A DNA stretch of 64,000 nucleotides, from the NCBI RefSeq assembly GCF_036924535.1, contig NZ_JAZHRT010000001.1, positions 9,352,501 to 9,416,500 of the forward strand, written 5' to 3'. The notes under the pieces were generated by a model. The model did no database searches. It was not told the origin of the DNA and was given only the letters and a program-made list of their open reading frames with translations. Positions within the stretch are counted from its first letter, which is position 1; each line of letters begins with the position of its first letter. The DNA comes from Bradyrhizobium sp. AZCC 2262 (GTDB taxonomy: Bacteria; Pseudomonadota; Alphaproteobacteria; Rhizobiales; Xanthobacteraceae). The position numbers were made by a program, and so were the translations under genes. This document shows, in pieces, positions 55,924 through 63,484 of the stretch.

Positions 55924-56680
55924 GCTGCTGTGCTGAAAAGCGCGGTCGAACAGAGGTATCGAAAATTCCCTTCCTTGCAGCAGATCGTTCCTCAGCCAGC
56001 AGATCAAGCCACTTCAGGAAGAACGCCAGAATAAATTTCCCACGATGTCGTGAGTGAGGGTCTAACTCCTCGAATTCGATATCAATATTCGTCGTCTCCC
56101 CGGTATCGGGTTCGCGTTCGAGCGGGATCAAAATCTTAAGACTGTCAGAATCCGTAATGGCTCTAGCCGACTCAAGCTCGGCGACGACATATTTCGCGAT
56201 TCGATTTTCAATTCCGCTGCCCTTCAATCCGATTGAGAGGCGACGCGCATGGAAAACGCGCCTGTTGGCGGGCGACATGGCTGCAAAAAAGCTTTCCATG
56301 GCAGCATGAAAGAGGGAAAGGGCACGATCAATCGGCTCTCCTGCGCACTTTAATTCATCGACTAGAATGCTCTCAAGAACGCGTTCTGAGGCGAGGTAAT
56401 TCTCGATAGAATACATCTCGGTCAGGAATAGATCTGGTCCTGTTGCGTATCCCTTCAGATCATCAAAGTCGCGGTCGAGAAAGAAGTAAATACCTAAACG
56501 AAGGTAGGTTTCGTGAGGCCGAACGTTACTTCTGAACAGAAGTATCTGATCTTTTCCGTTCGCTGGCAGCGGCTCAAAGGCAGTTGAGTCGTTGCACCGT
56601 CCAACCCAAACACTGTAAGGACCGACATCATCGAGTCCTTCAAATACAAAGATGGGCCTTACGCTCTCGCGAGACCGCAC
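55910..56680 (-). CDS. DUF4435 protein (TOPRIM-like, defence-associated), 3' end replaced by IS sequence
   Basis: The protein has 256 residues in its present form. TOPRIM-type motifs of DUF4435 are IFVFEGLDDVGPY (residues 10-22, catalytic Glu), YFFLDRDFDDL (about 67-77, Asp motif) and TEMYSIENYLASERVLE. DUF4435 proteins resemble OLD-family nucleases and often stand next to AAA ATPases in phage-defence loci. The start is GTG 56680. The last residues SRP and the stop come from the IS inverted repeat; the native C-terminus (about 31 residues) lies beyond the IS. No ATPase partner is present. It has lower GC than the flanking genes, so it is probably acquired. The conserved core is intact, so it may still work. 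Confidence 0.75.
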   Translation of the reverse strand: MRSRESVRPIFVFEGLDDVGPYSVWVGRCNDSTAFEPLPANGKDQILLFRSNVRPHETYLRLGIYFFLDRDFDDLKGYATGPDLFLTEMYSIENYLASERVLESILVDELKCAGEPIDRALSLFHAAMESFFAAMSPANRRVFHARRLSIGLKGSGIENRIAKYVVAELESARAITDSDSLKILIPLEREPDTGETTNIDIEFEELDPHSRHRGKFILAFFLKWLDLLAEERSAARKGIFDTSVRPRFSAQQLSRP

Positions 56681-56804
56681 GCTGATTATTCGTGCCTTTA
56701 GTACACCCTAGGTCTAATCCGGCACCCTCTTGAGAGCGGCATCGCCTGAAATAACGAGAAAAAGGAACAAGCCGCGCTCTCACTCCGTCCGATAGGCGGG
56801 AAAG

Positions 56805-56978
56805 ATGCGCCTCAGACACCAGACAGCTAGGGCCACGGCCCAAGCAAGATCGAAAATAGCGAACGGCAAGAAGCTTTTCGAGCACGTGCCTACCGGCGGA
56901 CGCTCCGAACGCCGATTCCGGGACCTGCTTGAGGCCTACGCGAATCAGTTCGAGATCGCCACTGAGGCAGACAAGGCG
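56805..56978 (+). pseudogene. truncated remnant of a small alphaproteobacterial gene
   Basis: From ATG 56805 the frame reads ARSKIANGKKLFEHVPTGGRSERRFRDLLEAYANQFEIATEADKAL and then runs into the complement of the GMC gene. The start resembles short alphaproteobacterial proteins with the pattern RSKxxNGxxLxxxxDGRSxxxRRxRDL, which normally continue for about 60 residues more. It is therefore probably cut at the 3' side. Family identity is by memory of the pattern only. Confidence 0.4.
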
Positions 56979-58547
56979 TTAGATCTCCTTGCGCTGCATC
57001 GCGCCGGCGATGTGGTCGGCCTGCCGGATCGCCAGCGAGACGATCGTCAGCGTCGGATTGCAGGCCGCACCGCTGGTGAACTGGCTGCCGTCGGAGATGA
57101 ACAGGTTCTTGACGTCGTGGGCCTGGCCGAACTTGTTCACCACGCCATCCCTGGGCTTTTCGCTCATCCGGTTGGTGCCGAGGTTATGCGTGCTCGGGTA
57201 GGGCGGCGTCGGATAGGTAACGGTGGCGCCGACGGCCTCGTAGACCGCGGCACCCTGCTTGTAGGCGTGATCGCGCATCGCGACGTCGTTGGGGTGATCG
57301 TCGAAATGCACGCTCGCCACCGGCATGCCGAACTTGTCCTTGGCTTTCGGATCCAGCGTGATGCGGTTGGTTTCCTGCGGCATGTCCTCGCCGACCAGCC
57401 ACATGCCGGCCATGCGCGGATAGGATTCCATCGCTGACGTGAAGGAGCGTCCCCACCCGCCGGGGTTCAGGAACGCCGCCATGAAGGGCACGCCGATCGA
57501 CAGCGTCTCCATCTCGTAGCCGCCGACGAAGCCGCGTTTGGGGTCGTTCTTCGCTTCGTCGCGGATGATGCCGGCCATGGTGGTGCCGCGGTACATGTGC
57601 ACCGACTTCTCGAACACCGCGTACACGCTGCCGGTCATGTGCCGCATGTAGTTGCGGCCGACCTGCCCGGACGCGTTGGCAAGGCCGTCGGGGAACATGG
57701 TCGAAGCGCTGTTGAGCAATAGCCGCGGGCTCTCGATCGAGTTGCCCGCGACCGCCACCACGCGCGCCTTCTGGCGCTGCATCGCGCCGCTCTGGTCGGC
57801 ATAGACCACGCCCGTCACCTTGCCGGACGCGTCGTGCTCGATCTTGATCGCCATGCTGTTGGGGCGTACCTCGAGATTGCCGGTCGCCTCGCCTTTGGGG
57901 ATCTCGGTATAAAGCGTCGACCATTTCGCGCCCGACTTGCAGCCCTGGAAGCAGAAGCCGATCTGCTGGCAGGCGCCGCGCCCGTCACGTGGCGCGCTGT
58001 TGATCGCCATGTTGCCGGTGTGCACCTCCTTGTAGCCGAGCTTCTTCGCACCGGATTCCATCACCTTGAAATTGTTGTTGCCGGGCAGTCCCGCAATGCC
58101 GTTGGTGCGGGTGACGCCCATCTTGTCCTCGGCCTTGGCGTACCACGGCTCCATCTCGGCGAGCGTGATCGGCCAATCCAGCAGATTGGCGCCCGGGATG
58201 TTGCCGTAGGTGCTCTTGTCCTTGAACTCGTGCTCGTCGAAGCGCAGCGAGGCGCCGGCCCAGTGCGTGGTCGAACCGCCGACCGCCTTCACGATCCACG
58301 CCGGAAGGTTCGGAAAATCTTTTGCGACCCGCCAGCTTCCCGATGTGGTGCGCATGTCGGACCAGGCGAGCTGGGTAAAGCTCTCCCATTCATCGTTGAC
58401 GAAGTCCTGCAGCTCGATGCGCGAACCGGCTTCAAGGATCACGACCTTGACGCCCTTTTGCGCAAGCTCATTGCCGAGCGTTCCGCCGCCCGCGCCGGAG
58501 CCAACGATCACGACCACGCCGCTGTCATTCAGATCGAATTTTGCCAT
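56979..58547 (-). CDS. GMC family oxidoreductase (flavoprotein dehydrogenase subunit)
   Basis: The protein has 522 residues. The FAD site is VVIVGSGAGGGTLGNELAQKGVKVVILEAG (10-39); GGSTTHWAGASLRF and VVAVAGNSIESPRLLLNSAS are typical of gluconate/sorbitol dehydrogenase-type GMC enzymes, and the end NLFISDGSQFTSGAACNPTLTIVSLAIRQADHI holds the active-site region. It oxidises an alcohol or sugar acid and gives electrons to a cytochrome. It follows a Tat-secreted small subunit gene and a cytochrome gene on the same strand. Confidence 0.92.
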   Translation of the reverse strand: MAKFDLNDSGVVVIVGSGAGGGTLGNELAQKGVKVVILEAGSRIELQDFVNDEWESFTQLAWSDMRTTSGSWRVAKDFPNLPAWIVKAVGGSTTHWAGASLRFDEHEFKDKSTYGNIPGANLLDWPITLAEMEPWYAKAEDKMGVTRTNGIAGLPGNNNFKVMESGAKKLGYKEVHTGNMAINSAPRDGRGACQQIGFCFQGCKSGAKWSTLYTEIPKGEATGNLEVRPNSMAIKIEHDASGKVTGVVYADQSGAMQRQKARVVAVAGNSIESPRLLLNSASTMFPDGLANASGQVGRNYMRHMTGSVYAVFEKSVHMYRGTTMAGIIRDEAKNDPKRGFVGGYEMETLSIGVPFMAAFLNPGGWGRSFTSAMESYPRMAGMWLVGEDMPQETNRITLDPKAKDKFGMPVASVHFDDHPNDVAMRDHAYKQGAAVYEAVGATVTYPTPPYPSTHNLGTNRMSEKPRDGVVNKFGQAHDVKNLFISDGSQFTSGAACNPTLTIVSLAIRQADHIAGAMQRKEI

Positions 58548-58585
58548 GTGGGTTTCCTCCCTGAGGGTTCGTTGCCGGTGGCGCT

Positions 58586-59134
58586 TTACGCCTTCGGGAG
58601 CCAATCGATGTCGGCGAAGCCGCGCTTGATGTAGCCGCCGTGTTCGGCGGAGGAGCCCTCGTAGCCGAATTTCGGCCAGAGCTCTTTCTGGTTATAGAGG
58701 GAGACGACGAGGTCACCGCGAACCTTCTGGAAGAAGGCGGTCTGCTCGATGCGCTGCAGCAACGCCACGCGATCATTTTCCCACGCCACCTGGGCGTAAG
58801 GCATCTTGTGGCGGTCATTGGCTTCCTGATCCAGACGCGCGACGCCGTCATTGATCAGCGCCTTGGTGGCAGGATCTTTCGCCGCTTTGCCGTCCCACGG
58901 CTTGATTGCGGTAATGTAGTAGCTGTCGCCCAGGAAGTCGTGCGGATAGATATCGCGCGCGACCTTCACCAGCGTCTTGAGCGTCGCCGGCGTCAGCGTG
59001 GTGGCGTCGTCGGCCCATGCGTCGCTGACAGTAAGGCCCGCACTTGTCGCGATCGCGACGGTCGGCACGGCCGTGGCTGCGCCCTTCAGGAAGACGCGGC
59101 GATCATATTTGCTTCGACGATCGACTTCTCTCAT
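58586..59134 (-). CDS. gluconate 2-dehydrogenase subunit 3 family protein (Tat-secreted)
   Basis: The protein has 182 residues. A Tat signal (DRRVFLKGAATAVPTVAIATSAG, residues 11-33) is followed by TLKTLVKVARDIYPHDFLGDSYYITAIKPWD, the family pattern. It is the small subunit that escorts the signal-less GMC flavoprotein to the periplasm. It is 38 bases upstream of the GMC gene. Confidence 0.9.
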   Translation of the reverse strand: MREVDRRSKYDRRVFLKGAATAVPTVAIATSAGLTVSDAWADDATTLTPATLKTLVKVARDIYPHDFLGDSYYITAIKPWDGKAAKDPATKALINDGVARLDQEANDRHKMPYAQVAWENDRVALLQRIEQTAFFQKVRGDLVVSLYNQKELWPKFGYEGSSAEHGGYIKRGFADIDWLPKA

Positions 59135-59167
59135 TTGTGTCCTCCATTAGATGCTTGTTGATTGCGA

Positions 59168-59563
59168 TTAACCGAAGCGGCCACCTCGTTGAATCACTTC
59201 GATCTTGTAGCCGTCGGGGTCGGAGACGAAGAAGAAGCGCGCGAGCGTCCTGCCGTCATGCTTGAAGTCGCGCAGCGGCCCGGGCGCGAGATCTTCGCGC
59301 GAAAATCTCGCGTGTTCGGCGTCGACATCATCGACAACGACGGCAAGATGGCCGTAGCCGTCACCCAGCGCGTAGGGCTCCTTGCGATCGAAATTGACGG
59401 TCAGTTCGACCTCGAACGGCGAGGAGGGATGACGCAGATAGATCAGCGCGAAATCCGCAAACTTGAGATGGTCGGCGACCTCGAGCCCGAAGGCGCGTGC
59501 GTAGAAGTCCAGCGATTTCGCCGCGTCGAATATGCGGACCATTGAGTGAACGGGCTTTGCCAT
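59168..59563 (-). CDS. VOC family protein (glyoxalase I-like)
   Basis: The protein has 131 residues. Two beta-alpha-beta-beta-beta modules are visible: MVRIFDAAKSLDFYARAFGLEVADH ... PFEVELTVNF and GYGHLAVVVDDVDAEHARF ... FFFVSDPDGYKIEVIQRG, with metal ligands near HSMVRI, EVELT, GHLAV and KIEVI. It resembles lactoylglutathione lyase. It lies between the cytochrome gene and the Tat subunit gene, in the same operon, so it may handle a reactive product. Confidence 0.88.
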   Translation of the reverse strand: MAKPVHSMVRIFDAAKSLDFYARAFGLEVADHLKFADFALIYLRHPSSPFEVELTVNFDRKEPYALGDGYGHLAVVVDDVDAEHARFSREDLAPGPLRDFKHDGRTLARFFFVSDPDGYKIEVIQRGGRFG

Positions 59564-59965
59564 TCAGTTCAGCTCCTTCAGATAGGCGATGATGGCGGCG
59601 CGGGTCTCCGGCTTGGACTGGCGGTAGGCCATGATGGAGCCTGGAACCATCGCCTGCGGATTGGCGAGATAGGCATCAAGCCTGGTGTCGTCCCAGACGA
59701 AGTCGGCCTTGGCGAAGCCGGCGGAGTAGTGGAAGCCGTCCGCCTTGCCCGCCGTCCTGCCGACGATCTTGAACAGCGACGGACCCTGGCGGGCCGGGTC
59801 GGATGTATTGGTGGTATGGCAGGTCGCGCATTGCTGCTTGAACAGCGTCGCACCGTCAGGTGGCTTGGCGGCCGGCAGCGGTATCTGCGCGCCGGCCATC
59901 GTCACGAAAGGCAGCGCGGCGCAAAATCCCAGCCCGATCGCCCATATCGTGCGCAGCTTCGTCAT
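59564..59965 (-). CDS. secreted class I cytochrome c
   Basis: The protein has 133 residues with a signal peptide (1-26, ...TMAGA). Haem motif CATCH (LFKQQCATCHTTN, about 44-48) and the Met ligand in the AMVPGSIMAYRQSK region. It probably takes electrons from the GMC dehydrogenase. The stop abuts the VOC start, so this gene leads the cytochrome-VOC-subunit 3-GMC operon. ATG 59965 gives the signal peptide; the open frame extends further. Confidence 0.9.
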   Translation of the reverse strand: MTKLRTIWAIGLGFCAALPFVTMAGAQIPLPAAKPPDGATLFKQQCATCHTTNTSDPARQGPSLFKIVGRTAGKADGFHYSAGFAKADFVWDDTRLDAYLANPQAMVPGSIMAYRQSKPETRAAIIAYLKELN

Positions 59966-60289
59966 GTGCTTCACCGTTGACGTGCGCAGACTGTAAGTCG
60001 CGGAAAATAGGCGGTGGTAGTAGCGGGCTGTTTCACGACAGAACAAAAGTGGCCGGAACGGGCTCCCAATCTTCACATCGCATGTGCGAAGTTCCACTCG
60101 CCGCATATGCGGTCGGTCCGTGGCCAAGCATTCGCAAAATGACCCCGAAATCCCTGCACGATCACCACATCGCGCGGGTTGCATGGCGAATGCGCCGTCC
60201 GCCCCACGCGTGATCCGGCGATGAGCATGTTCGGTGCGAACGGCGCGTGAAGCCGAACCGCTCATCGTCAACCAAACCTGGAGACATGG
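59966..60289. other. divergent intergenic region cytochrome c / small secreted protein
   Basis: About 324 bases without a gene. It should hold the promoters of both units. GCGAACCG...CGGTTC-type short inversions occur near 60230-60265. Confidence 0.35.
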
Positions 60290-60571
60290 ATGAAACTAGT
60301 GAAAACCTCGGCGATTGCCGTTGCAATCTCGGCCCTGCTCGCCGGTCCTGTTCTGGCGCAAGGCGCCTCGCCCGATGCGAAGGTCCGTGGCAGCGCGCAG
60401 GGCAAAACCCAGATGCAAAGCGGGGCATCCGGCAGCGCCGACGAGGATGTCGACGCGGGCGGCGCCGGCCGCAAGGCTGGCGCGACCGCGAAGACCGGCA
60501 CGAAGGGCACCGTGGGAGCCGGCAGCGGAAAGGTCACCGGTGGGGCGATGGCTCCAGCAACGGGCCGGTAA
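60290..60571 (+). CDS. small secreted Gly/Ala/Lys-rich protein
   Basis: The protein has 93 residues with a signal peptide (1-23, ...GPVLA). The mature part is Gly/Ala/Ser/Lys/Thr-rich and low complexity (GRKAGATAKTGTKGTVGAGSGK), predicted disordered. ATG 60290 has CTGGAG upstream. No family recognised. A strong terminator follows. Confidence 0.68.
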   Translation: MKLVKTSAIAVAISALLAGPVLAQGASPDAKVRGSAQGKTQMQSGASGSADEDVDAGGAGRKAGATAKTGTKGTVGAGSGKVTGGAMAPATGR

Positions 60572-60623
60572 ACCATCACGAGAGGAAACCCGCGCCCTCC
60601 GCGGGGTTGCTCGCCAAAACAGA

Positions 60624-60655
60624 AACTCCGGCCGCGCCACGGCCGGAGTTTTTTG
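60624..60655 (+). terminator. Rho-independent terminator
   Basis: AACTCCGGCCG / CGGCCGGAGTT stem with CGCCA-type loop, followed by TTTTT. Confidence 0.92.
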
Positions 60656-60752
60656 CGTTTGGGGCGGCGGCTCGCGAACCGAAAGCGTGGCCGGGTGGCT
60701 CTATTCGATGAGAACGTTTGAAGGTTCTCTCGCTGAAACAAAAGGAGCTGTT

Positions 60753-60959
60753 ATGTTTTATCGCAAGAATTTGCCGAGCTGGGAGCGGGTCATGCGATCG
60801 GCCGGAGGTGTCGTGATGATTGCATACGGACTACTCGGTATGCCGGAGACGATTGGCGGCTATGTGGTCGCGGCCACCGGTGTGACTGCCATCATGACGG
60901 GATTTTTCGGCTTTTGCCCGATGTGCGCCATGATAGGCCGGAGGCTGCCTTCTTCATGA
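60753..60959 (+). CDS. DUF2892 small inner membrane protein
   Basis: The protein has 68 residues with two hydrophobic segments (MRSAGGVVMIAYGLLGM and GYVVAATGVTAIMTGFFGF) and the family end GFCPMCAMIGRR, with a CPMC motif. ATG 60753 follows AAAGGAG. It is 13 bases upstream of the ECF sigma gene, so both are probably co-transcribed; the Cys pair could sense redox or bind metal (inference). Confidence 0.85.
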   Translation: MFYRKNLPSWERVMRSAGGVVMIAYGLLGMPETIGGYVVAATGVTAIMTGFFGFCPMCAMIGRRLPSS

Positions 60960-60972
60960 GGCAGGCCACGCC

Positions 60973-61506
60973 ATGACCGTGTTGGCTCGAGCAAGCCGTT
61001 GCGATGCTTCCCTGATCGAGGCGGCCCGCGGCGGGGACGCCGACGCGCTAGGGTCGCTGATCGCTGCCGCCCAGCCCGACATCCGCCGCTATGCCGCGCG
61101 CAACTGCCGCGCGGCCGACATCGACGACGCCGTGCAGGAAACGCTGCTCTTGCTGTACCGGCGGGTCGGAACATTGCGCGCCGTGACGTCGTTCTCGGCG
61201 TGGCTGTTCGCGGTCGCCCGCCGCGCCTGCCTGCGCCTGCTGCGTCGGTCGGCGGGAATAGCTGAGGCTCCGGCTGACGACGTGGAAATGCGTTTGTCGC
61301 ATCTCGCGCCCGAGGACATTCGCATCGATCTTTGCCGCGCCATCCAGTCCTTGCCCGACCATTATCGCGAGGTGATCCTGCTGCGCGATATCGAGGAACT
61401 GTCGATCGACGAGATCGCCGGTGTCCTCGCCCTGACGCGCGAAAGCGTCAAGGCCCGCATTCACCGCGCGCGATTGATGATCCGGGAGTATCTGGTGCGG
61501 GATTGA
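60973..61506 (+). CDS. ECF-type sigma-70 family factor
   Basis: The protein has 177 residues. Region 2 is SLIAAAQPDIRRYAARNCRAADIDDAVQETLLLLYRRVGTL ... FSAWLFAVARRACLRLLRR (about 25-95); region 4 is AIQSLPDHYREVILLRDIEELSIDEIAGVLALTRESVKARIHRARLMIREYL (about 120-172). It directs RNA polymerase to a small regulon. No anti-sigma gene adjoins it; the DUF2892 protein before it is the only linked membrane protein. Confidence 0.93.
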   Translation: MTVLARASRCDASLIEAARGGDADALGSLIAAAQPDIRRYAARNCRAADIDDAVQETLLLLYRRVGTLRAVTSFSAWLFAVARRACLRLLRRSAGIAEAPADDVEMRLSHLAPEDIRIDLCRAIQSLPDHYREVILLRDIEELSIDEIAGVLALTRESVKARIHRARLMIREYLVRD

Positions 61507-61513
61507 GCGGAGC

Positions 61514-61942
61514 TCAATCGTCGAAGCGTGCGGTGTTGCGCTTCGCCTTGATGTCGCTGCGGCGCTTCTTGCCTTCCAGCCTTCGCTGCTTCGAGCCGAA
61601 GGTCGGCTTGGTGGCGCGCCGCGGGATCGGCCTTACCATGGCTTCGCGCAGCATTTCGAGCAGGCGGTCGATGGCGTCGGCGCGGTTGCGTTCCTGGGTG
61701 CGGAAGCGCTGGGCGTGGATCACGATCACGCCCTCCTTGGTCATGCGCTGGCCGGCAATCCGGTTCAGCCGCAGGGCTGCGTCCTCCGGCAGCGTGATCT
61801 TCCGCGTATCGAAGCGGAGCTGCGCGGCAGTCGCGAGCTTGTTGACGTTCTGCCCACCCGGGCCGGAGGCGCGGACGAAGCCGATCTCGATATCGTTCTC
61901 GTCGATCGTGAGGTCGCGGGAAACCCGCAGCATGGCGTTCAC
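61514..61942 (-). CDS. arfB: peptidyl-tRNA hydrolase ArfB
   Basis: The protein has 142 residues. The release-factor GGQ motif is in RASGPGGQNVNKLATAAQL (about 25-43) and the basic tail KPTFGSKQRRLEGKKRRSDIKAKR enters the mRNA channel of stalled ribosomes. It rescues ribosomes stalled without a stop codon. Start ATG at 61942 or 61933. It converges with the sigma gene, 7 bases apart. Confidence 0.93.
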   Translation of the reverse strand: MNAMLRVSRDLTIDENDIEIGFVRASGPGGQNVNKLATAAQLRFDTRKITLPEDAALRLNRIAGQRMTKEGVIVIHAQRFRTQERNRADAIDRLLEMLREAMVRPIPRRATKPTFGSKQRRLEGKKRRSDIKAKRNTARFDD

Positions 61943-61950
61943 CGGTAGTC

Positions 61951-62098
61951 GTCATGCCCGGGCAGAAGCGCGTCTTCGCGCCAGATGTCCCGGGCATCCA
62001 CGTCTTACCAGTGTCTGAAGAAAAGGAAACGTGGATGGCCGGGACATAGGCCAGCGGAAGCGACGCCGTCCTTCGGACGGCTATGCCCGGCCATGACG
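61951..62098. repeat. palindromic repeat (CGTCATGCCCGGGC family)
   Basis: CGTCATGCCCGGGCAGAAGCG pairs in part with GGCTATGCCCGGCCATGACG; internal GGGCATCCACGT...ACGTGGATGGCC forms a second stem. Confidence 0.72.
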
Positions 62099-62113
62099 GC
62101 TGAGGCCACCTAT

Positions 62114-63484
62114 TTAATTCGCCTTCGGCGCCGCCGCAGCCGGCTGGGCGGCGGCCTGCGGGGCGCGGCCGACGATGACGGTGAGCAGGCCCTGGCCCCA
62201 CAGCTTCTGCGCGGCCTTTTTGGCGTCGTCGAGCGTCACGGCGTCGACCAGGGCATTGCGCTTCTCGATGTAGTCGATCGGCAGCTTGTCGAGCTGGTAC
62301 TGCAGCAGCGCCTGGGCGAGCTTCGAGGAAGTGTCGAGCGCCAGCATCTGCGAGCCCTTGAGGTAGGACTTGGCCTCGTCCAGTTCCTTCTGGGTCGGGC
62401 CTTCTTCGGCCATGCGGCGGATTTCCTTCTCGATCGCGTCGACGGTCTCGCCGGCGCGGTCGGCGCGGGTGCCGGTATTGCCGATGAACAGGGCGGAGCG
62501 ATCCATCCAGAGCAGCGATTCATAGACCGAATAGGCGAGGCCGCGCTTCTCGCGCACTTCCTTGTAGAGCCGCGACGACAATCCGCCGCCGCCGAGGATG
62601 TGGTTCACGACATAGGCGGCCATGAAATTCGGATCGTGGCGGCGAACGCCGGGGCCGCCGAACGTCACGACCGTCTGCGGCACGTCGAGTGGCACGAACG
62701 CGCGCTGCGGCGGCTTGGTGGCTTCGACCTCGGCGATGGCCGTCAGACTGGCCTTGGCCGGCAGTGCGCCGAAGGTCTTGTCCAGGAGCTTGCCGAGTGT
62801 GTCGGCATCGACATCGCCGACCACGGCGATGCGCAAGGTATCCTTGGCGATGACGCGGCGAACGTAATCCTTCATGTCGGCGACGTCGATCTTCGGCACG
62901 CTGTCGAGCGTGCCGTTGCCCTGCCTGCCATAGGGATGATCGCCGAAGGCGACTTCGAGGAATTTGCGGCTCGCGAGCGAGGTCGGGTTGGTGGTGTCGC
63001 GCCGCAGTCCGGAGAGCACCTGTGCGCGAATGCGCTCGACGTCGGTGGCGTCGAAATGCGGCGAGGTCAGCGCCAGATGCAACAGATCGAAGGCCTCGTC
63101 CTTGTTGTCCTTGAGCATGCGGAGCGAGCCGCGGAAGGTATCGCGGGTCGAGGAGAAGCTGAGCTCGATGGCGCGGCGCTCGAGGCGCTCGTGAAACGTC
63201 TTGGAGTCGAGATCGCCGGAGCCCTCGTCGAGCAGGCCGGCGACCATGTTGCCGACGCCGGATTTGTCTGACGGGTCCTGGGCGGCGCCGCCGCCGAAGG
63301 CATATTCCATCGCAATCAGGGGCACGGTGGCGTCCTGCACGAACCACGCCTCGATGCCTCCAGGCGAGATCAGCCGCTGGATCTTTGCCGCGGCGTGCGA
63401 CGGCGTTGCGGCCACCGACAGTAGCGCTACACCGACGACAAGGATGGAGGCGAAGCGCTGCGCGCCCATTTGAAAATAGTTCAC
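62114..63484 (-). CDS. M16 family peptidase-like protein, non-catalytic partner
   Basis: The protein has 456 residues with a signal peptide in residues 6-32. The M16 fold is clear (AMEYAFGGGAAQDPSDKSGVGNMVAGLLDEGSGDLD, GGGLSSRLYKEVREKRGLAYSVYESL), but the zinc motif HxxEH is missing: the equivalent place reads NMVAGLLDEGS. Such subunits pair with an active one. GTG 63484 overlaps the stop of the upstream gene (GTGA) and has GAGGAG at the right distance; ATG 63469 is the alternative. Confidence 0.9.
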   Translation of the reverse strand: MNYFQMGAQRFASILVVGVALLSVAATPSHAAAKIQRLISPGGIEAWFVQDATVPLIAMEYAFGGGAAQDPSDKSGVGNMVAGLLDEGSGDLDSKTFHERLERRAIELSFSSTRDTFRGSLRMLKDNKDEAFDLLHLALTSPHFDATDVERIRAQVLSGLRRDTTNPTSLASRKFLEVAFGDHPYGRQGNGTLDSVPKIDVADMKDYVRRVIAKDTLRIAVVGDVDADTLGKLLDKTFGALPAKASLTAIAEVEATKPPQRAFVPLDVPQTVVTFGGPGVRRHDPNFMAAYVVNHILGGGGLSSRLYKEVREKRGLAYSVYESLLWMDRSALFIGNTGTRADRAGETVDAIEKEIRRMAEEGPTQKELDEAKSYLKGSQMLALDTSSKLAQALLQYQLDKLPIDYIEKRNALVDAVTLDDAKKAAQKLWGQGLLTVIVGRAPQAAAQPAAAAPKAN

